This document shows positions 6,865 to 9,937 of a DNA stretch of 9,937 nucleotides, one piece after another. The DNA is from Acidobacteriota bacterium (GTDB taxonomy: Bacteria; Acidobacteriota; Polarisedimenticolia; Gp22-AA2). Numbering within the stretch: position 1 is the stretch's first letter; each line of letters begins with the position of its first letter. The DNA lies in assembly GCA_027297005.1 (NCBI GenBank), contig JAPUIN010000410.1:1-9937 (forward strand). Reading direction: 5' to 3'. The notes under the pieces were generated by a model, which was not told the DNA's origin, searched no databases, and worked only from the letters and a program-made list of their open reading frames with translations. Made by a program: the position numbers and the translations under genes.

Positions 6865-7341
6865 CTACTGCTGGGCCCCTCCGGGCCACTGGTAGAACGA
6901 GCTGTTGGTGTAAATGATGTCGCAGACGAACCTGGTTACCGGCCCGCCGGTGTTCGGTCCCTGCACGCCGTCCTTGCCGTAACTGGTGATGGTGTAAATG
7001 GTCCCGAACGCATTGGTGTCGATATGCCAGGGGTTCTTCCAGCCGTCCCCCGGGGGGACCTTCCGGAGATAGATGGGGGTGATATAGCCGCTGATCGTCG
7101 AGGCACCCACGTCGTTCAATCCCCGCGGATAGACGTTGTGATCGGTCGCGTACATCTCGAGGCTCTGCCCGATGACCCGCATATCGGCCATGGTCGACTT
7201 CTGTTTCGTGCGGTCGAGTGCGTTCTGAAGCTGTGGGATGGCGATCGCCGCGATGATCCCGATGATGGTCACGACGATGAGGAGCTCGATCAGGGTGAAT
7301 CCGGATTGGCGCCGCGATTCGTCGAACTTCCATTCCGCCAT
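6865..7341 (-). CDS. GspG-like type II secretion pseudopilin / type IV pilin-like protein
   Basis: The 158-residue product begins with a short charged leader and a class III signal: SG before FTLIELLIVVTIIGIIAAIA, so prepilin peptidase should cut between G14 and F15, leaving Glu at mature position 5 (E19). The hydrophobic helix anchors and assembles the subunit. The C-terminal part fits GspG-type pseudopilins: DMRVIGQSLEMYATDHNVYP (53-72), LRKVPPGDGWKNPW (92-105; compare the DPWGNPY motif), then YTITSYGKDG (116-125) and an ending DIIYTNSSFYQWPGGAQ. The ATG at 7341 is preceded by GGAGGA (7351-7356) at 9 nt, which excludes longer in-frame versions extending to 7698. No other secretion or pilus gene is in the window. 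It may serve a system encoded elsewhere, either as a major pseudopilin or as an accessory pilin. Confidence 0.9.
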   Translation of the reverse strand: MAEWKFDESRRQSGFTLIELLIVVTIIGIIAAIAIPQLQNALDRTKQKSTMADMRVIGQSLEMYATDHNVYPRGLNDVGASTISGYITPIYLRKVPPGDGWKNPWHIDTNAFGTIYTITSYGKDGVQGPNTGGPVTRFVCDIIYTNSSFYQWPGGAQQ

Positions 7342-7486
7342 CAGCAAATATCCTCCAAGAAGAGCGGCCAGTCTAACATGCCGTTCCGCCCATGGTGTTG
7401 AGGCTGCGATATCCTCAAAGTTACGGAGGGAGGCGTCCTCGCGTCTAGGAGCCAGTCCGGGAATTTCGTCGGGCCCCGCGCAATAC

Positions 7487-7507
7487 CCGGACGGGAAACT
7501 AGTCCGG
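7487..7507. other. Short inverted repeat at the dehydratase 3' end
   Basis: CCGGAC (7487-7492) and GTCCGG (7502-7507) form a 6 bp stem with a 9 nt loop containing the stop codon. No T-run follows in the direction of dehydratase transcription, so it does not qualify as a normal intrinsic terminator. Confidence 0.25.
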
Positions 7508-8485
7508 CTGCGGGCCCGCCTGCGACGTATCGAGCAGGGCCCGGGGATCGATATTGCCACCGCTGAGGATGACGGCGGTCGGCATGCCACCGATGCGCGC
7601 CCGGCCGGATCGCAGCCCCGCGAGCGCCGTGGCCCCGCTCCACTCGGCCAGCAGGTGCTCGGATCGCAACAACCAGCCGGCCGCTTCCCGGATCGCATCG
7701 TCGGGCACCGTGATCACCTCCATGACGAACCGCCGCACGATGTCAAAGTTCAGATCGCCCGGGCGCGAAGGGAGGAGGCCGTCGGCGACCGAACCGACCG
7801 ACGCGAGGCTCACCGGAGCACCGGCGCGCAGCGACGCGGCCATGCAGGCGGATCCTTCGGGCTCGACCCCGATCACGCGGATCGAGGCGCGACGATAACC
7901 GCAGGCCAGCGCGATCCCCGACAACAGTCCTCCGCCCCCGACCGGGACCAGAATAACTCCCACGTCCGGCATCTGCTCGAGAATCTCGACACCGCAGGAG
8001 GCCTGCCCGGCGATGATCGCAGGATGGTCGAAGGACGGCACCATCGTGAGGCCGCGCTCTTTCTGCAGCTCTTCCGCAAGCGCCTTCCTCTCTGTAAAGG
8101 TGGTGCCCCGGAAGTGGACCTCGGCTCCGTTCTCCCGCACTCTCGCCACCTTCACTGCCGGCGCGTTCTCCGGCATGACCACGATCCCCGGGACCCCGGC
8201 CCGGCGTGCGGCGATGGACAGGGCGATGGCGTGGTTCCCCGAGGAATAGGTGATCACTCCGTGCATGGCGACCGCCGGATCGAGCCCGGCGAGGAAGTTC
8301 GACGCCCCGCGGATCTTGAAGGCCCCCCCCACCTGCAGATTCTCGCACTTGAATGAGACCGTATGCCCCAGCCGTTCAGCGAGGATCTCGGACGGTACGA
8401 GAGGTGTGATCCTGGCTGTCCGGGCGACGCGCGCCCGCGCCTCCCGGATCTCGACCGGTCCGAGTCCCTCCAGTTCATTCGCCAT
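7499..8485 (-). CDS. PLP-dependent threonine/serine dehydratase (or racemase) family enzyme
   Basis: The 328-residue product belongs to fold-type II PLP enzymes. It likely deaminates threonine or serine to the 2-oxo acid and ammonia in the cytoplasm; some relatives racemise serine. Seen: the PLP lysine K57 in GGAFKIRGA (53-61); SSGNHA (81-86) binding substrate/PLP; IIAGQASCGVEILEQ (157-171); the glycine loop VGGGGLLSG (182-190) for the PLP phosphate; GVEPE (206-210); and SGGN (308-311). It has no C-terminal ACT regulatory domain, so it resembles the short catabolic/serine racemase type and not biosynthetic IlvA. I chose the ATG at 8485 because GGGAGG (8492-8497) lies 6 nt upstream; a GTG at 8509 would add 8 residues. 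The pseudopilin gene follows after 157 bp on the same strand; no functional link is evident. Confidence 0.9.
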   Translation of the reverse strand: MANELEGLGPVEIREARARVARTARITPLVPSEILAERLGHTVSFKCENLQVGGAFKIRGASNFLAGLDPAVAMHGVITYSSGNHAIALSIAARRAGVPGIVVMPENAPAVKVARVRENGAEVHFRGTTFTERKALAEELQKERGLTMVPSFDHPAIIAGQASCGVEILEQMPDVGVILVPVGGGGLLSGIALACGYRRASIRVIGVEPEGSACMAASLRAGAPVSLASVGSVADGLLPSRPGDLNFDIVRRFVMEVITVPDDAIREAAGWLLRSEHLLAEWSGATALAGLRSGRARIGGMPTAVILSGGNIDPRALLDTSQAGPQPD

Positions 8486-8551
8486 CCCTGGCCTCCCGAC
8501 TCCCGTCACTTATCTTCCCACAGACCGACCCCCGAACCATACTTATGTGGA

Positions 8552-8589
8552 GGCCGGCCGGCTCCTGCAAGGGCAGGAGCTAGCCGGTC
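8552..8589. repeat. Strong hairpin between dehydratase and ferredoxin genes
   Basis: GCTCCTGC (8561-8568) and GCAGGAGC (8573-8580) form a perfect 8 bp stem with a 4 nt AAGG loop. After one wobble and one mismatch the pairing continues for seven more positions (8552-8558 with 8583-8589, one of them a wobble). No T-run follows on either strand, so it is not a normal terminator. In the ferredoxin direction it would sit about 75 nt before the ferredoxin ATG and about 40 nt before the upstream ORF, a position suited to a 5' leader structure. As DNA it could be an operator in the divergent promoter region. Confidence 0.6.
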
Positions 8590-8626
8590 CACCACGATTC
8601 GAGGGGCTTGAACGAGTGGAGGTGAT

Positions 8627-8686
8627 ATGAGAGACTTTCCGCATTCGGGGGGGAATCCTGAAAATGTCTGCGCCGACCGACTATAA
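8627..8686 (+). CDS. Possible 19-residue leader peptide overlapping the ferredoxin start
   Basis: An ATG at 8627 is preceded directly by GGAGGTGAT (8618-8626), a nine-base match to the 16S anti-Shine-Dalgarno sequence, although the core GGAGG is only 4 nt from the ATG. The frame encodes MRDFPHSGGNPENVCADRL and stops 23 nt inside the ferredoxin gene, in another frame. It could couple translation to the ferredoxin, whose own ATG has only a weak G-rich stretch before it. Alternatively, the 7-G run at 8647-8653 carries a one-base error and this ATG is the true ferredoxin start. No function is implied by the peptide itself. Confidence 0.35.
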   Translation: MRDFPHSGGNPENVCADRL

Positions 8687-9065
8687 GAATAAGTTTCTCA
8701 AGAAGCCGCCGAAGCGTCTGGCCGTCATCGATCACAGCAGTTGCTCAGGTTGCGCCAACTCACCCGCCTGCGTCGCGTTCTGTGAAACGGTCACCGTCAA
8801 AACCCAGGTGGTCGACGCCATCCGCTACGTTTCAACCCCCGACTCGCCCAATAATCTCGCGATCGTCGAGTACGATAAGTGTATCGGTTGCGCGCTTTGC
8901 GCAGAAGTCTGTCCGTGGGATGCGATCACGATGTACACCTTCGAGGAAGCGTGGGAGGCGCACGCTCAGCTCACGCAGGTCGAGTACAGCCCCGAGATCG
9001 ACGTCAATCCCGAACCGAAAGACGAGGAGTCGGACGCCACGGAGGCTCCCACTCCGGCGCCCTGA
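8664..9065 (+). CDS. Ferredoxin-like protein with two 4Fe-4S motifs
   Basis: The 133-residue product is a small cytoplasmic electron carrier or subunit. It has a first cysteine set C27, C30, C36, C40 (C-x2-C-x5-C-x3-C, within CSGCANSPACVAFC) and a classic second set C73, C76, C79, C83-Pro (CIGCALCAEVCPWDA). The usual pseudo-twofold repeat is expanded: 32 residues separate the two sets, and the first has a longer x5 spacing as in some larger ferredoxins. A basic N-terminus (KNKFLKKPPKR) contrasts with an acidic, Pro/Thr-rich tail (about 108-133). The partner is unknown. The nucleotidyltransferase gene follows after 7 bp, so the two are probably cotranscribed, which hints at a molybdoenzyme or other metal-cofactor role (inference). 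The start at 8664 has a weak ribosome binding site; see the upstream ORF. Confidence 0.88.
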   Translation: MSAPTDYKNKFLKKPPKRLAVIDHSSCSGCANSPACVAFCETVTVKTQVVDAIRYVSTPDSPNNLAIVEYDKCIGCALCAEVCPWDAITMYTFEEAWEAHAQLTQVEYSPEIDVNPEPKDEESDATEAPTPAP

Positions 9066-9072
9066 CCCGACG

Positions 9073-9714
9073 ATGGAGATCGTCGCCGTCCTGCTGGCCG
9101 CCGGTGATTCAGAGCGCATGGGCCAGCCCAAGGCCCTGATGCCGTGGCGCGGCCGGGTCCTTCTCCGCCATCAACTCTGCGAGATCCAGAAGAGCGCCGT
9201 CAGTGAGTGCGTGACCGTGCTCGGCCGCGACGCGGGGCTCCTGACCCCGGTGGTGGAGTCCTCAGTGCGTCCGACCTGGAAGGCTCGCGCCGTCTACAAT
9301 CCACGTCACGCCGAGGGGAAGAGCGCCTCGATCCGCGCGGGGCTCACCTCGCTGTGCGAGCGCCCCGACGGCGTCCTGATCGCCGCAGTCGATCAGCCCC
9401 TCGATCATCGTCTCGTCAATGCCCTCATCGCCCGGGCTGGGGAGGAGTGGGAGCGCGGTCGCGCAGCAGGCCGCCGGTTGATCCTGATTCCGACGTTCAC
9501 CGGCCGGCGCGGCCACCCGCCGTTGTTCAGCGGCGATCTCCTCGGCGAACTGATGGAAGTCCGGGAGGAGAGCGAGGGGCTGCGCGCGATTATTCGGCGC
9601 GATCCCGGTCGGGTGCTCGAAGTTCCCTGGGACAGCGACGAAATTCTCTTGAACCTGAACACGCCGGCGGATCTCGACCCGTCGAGGCGGGTGATGGACG
9701 CGGGCGGTCAATAG
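9073..9714 (+). CDS. MobA/MocA-like nucleotidyltransferase
   Basis: The 213-residue product belongs to the NTP-transferase superfamily close to MobA and MocA, which transfer GMP or CMP to molybdopterin cofactor; other relatives act on sugar phosphates. Seen: the nucleotide-binding signature LLAAGDSERMGQPKAL (7-22); GKSASIRAGL (82-91); the metal-binding VDQP (106-109); RGHPPLF (146-152); and the closing NLNTPADLD (194-202). The GHPPLF and NLNTPAD pieces fit MocA/MobA-type enzymes better than sugar-phosphate ones. The ATG at 9073 begins the signature almost at once, and the frame's upstream extension to 8782 overlaps the ferredoxin and is not credible. No ribosome binding site is clear; with a 7 bp gap after the ferredoxin, translational coupling is likely. 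The molybdenum link is inference, as no molybdoenzyme is in the window. Confidence 0.85.
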   Translation: MEIVAVLLAAGDSERMGQPKALMPWRGRVLLRHQLCEIQKSAVSECVTVLGRDAGLLTPVVESSVRPTWKARAVYNPRHAEGKSASIRAGLTSLCERPDGVLIAAVDQPLDHRLVNALIARAGEEWERGRAAGRRLILIPTFTGRRGHPPLFSGDLLGELMEVREESEGLRAIIRRDPGRVLEVPWDSDEILLNLNTPADLDPSRRVMDAGGQ

Positions 9715-9783
9715 GCCGATACGGCAGCGTGGGGGGGGCGAGAGGTCGGTGTCCCGCTCGAGATGGGGAATGAAGAGGCGCGA

Positions 9784-9937
9784 CTACGCCCGACGCGACC
9801 GTCGTCCCACGCGGCGCATCATCGCTTCCGTTGAGGGATCGATCTCCGTCCGATTATGCCGACCCGGACAGGCTCCGAGAAAGGGCTGACGAATGGCCGG
9901 CTCCTCCAGCCCGCACCCATTCTCGCCGTATCTGGCC
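9784..9937 (-). CDS. Possible 3' end of an unrecognised gene entering from the right
   Basis: Reading from the right edge on the minus strand, 50 codons are open up to a TAG at 9784-9786. The peptide includes YGENGCGLEEPAIRQPF, then LGACPGRHNRTEIDPSTEA, and ends with a basic RRVGRRSRRA tail. The composition is balanced and reads like protein, but I recognise no family, and the fragment is too short to exclude chance in GC-rich DNA. It would be convergent with the nucleotidyltransferase gene, leaving 69 bp between stops. A competing plus-strand reading begins at an ATG at 9893 behind AAAGGG and runs off the edge. Confidence 0.3.
   Translation of the reverse strand, partial: ARYGENGCGLEEPAIRQPFLGACPGRHNRTEIDPSTEAMMRRVGRRSRRA

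Noticed and set aside
6487..7401. 304-codon plus-strand open frame from the intergenic region through the pseudopilin gene
   Set aside because: It is antisense to a pseudopilin with a clear class III signal and ribosome binding site, and its translation has no recognisable motif.
7342..7698. N-terminal extension of the pseudopilin to a 277-residue protein
   Set aside because: The extension overlaps the dehydratase gene and would bury the class III signal, which must be near the N-terminus; GGAGGA before 7341 marks the start.
7238..8356. 372-codon plus-strand open frame
   Set aside because: It lies opposite the dehydratase and pseudopilin genes, is rich in Arg, Gly, His and Asp as expected for an antisense shadow in GC-rich DNA, and shows no family motif.
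8782..9072. N-terminal extension of the nucleotidyltransferase frame
   Set aside because: It overlaps the ferredoxin gene in another frame, is an Arg/Ser-rich shadow, and the nucleotide-binding signature begins a few residues after the ATG at 9073.

Overview
The window is about 10 kb of GC-rich DNA that reads as chromosomal housekeeping and accessory genes of a bacterium, not as phage or plasmid. The organism uses the non-mevalonate isoprenoid pathway (ispG). It also carries a GspG-type pseudopilin, a class I fumarase/tartrate-dehydratase-type beta domain, and a sortase paired with a putative surface substrate. This mix suggests an uncultured Acidobacteriota-like or similar diderm lineage, but that assignment is inference. 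I see no rRNA, tRNA, CRISPR array, insertion sequence, integrase or plasmid/phage replication gene.

Left part (1-2762): the 3' end of a fumarate hydratase-type beta domain gene (+) abuts, with no intervening base, the stop codon of convergent ispG (-). ispG is divergent from a zinc-dependent alcohol dehydrogenase (+). In the 86 bp between them both genes have a -10-like hexamer exactly 6 nt before the ATG, as in leaderless genes.

Centre (2759-6437): the dehydrogenase stop overlaps, through a shared CTAG, the stop of a convergent membrane family-2 glycosyltransferase (-). That gene lies 22 bp behind an orphan ParB/Srx-fold protein (-), a probable operon. Divergent from it is a two-gene unit (+). 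The first gene encodes an exported protein with a peptidoglycan-binding domain, an acidic stalk and a C-terminal MPTTG / hydrophobic helix / Arg-Arg sorting signal. The second, 13 bp later, encodes a sortase with a complete His/Cys/Arg triad. This looks like a dedicated sortase-substrate module and is the most interesting item here.

Right part (6438-9937): after about 430 bp of intergenic DNA with no convincing gene come a lone GspG-like pseudopilin (-) and a PLP-dependent threonine/serine dehydratase (-). Divergent from the dehydratase is a probable operon (+) of a ferredoxin with two 4Fe-4S motifs and a MobA/MocA-like nucleotidyltransferase. Upstream of the ferredoxin are a strong hairpin and a 19-codon upstream ORF with a near-perfect Shine-Dalgarno sequence that overlaps the ferredoxin start. 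The right edge may hold the 3' end of an unrecognised minus-strand gene.

High GC content creates many long antisense open frames. All of those opposite well-recognised genes were discarded.
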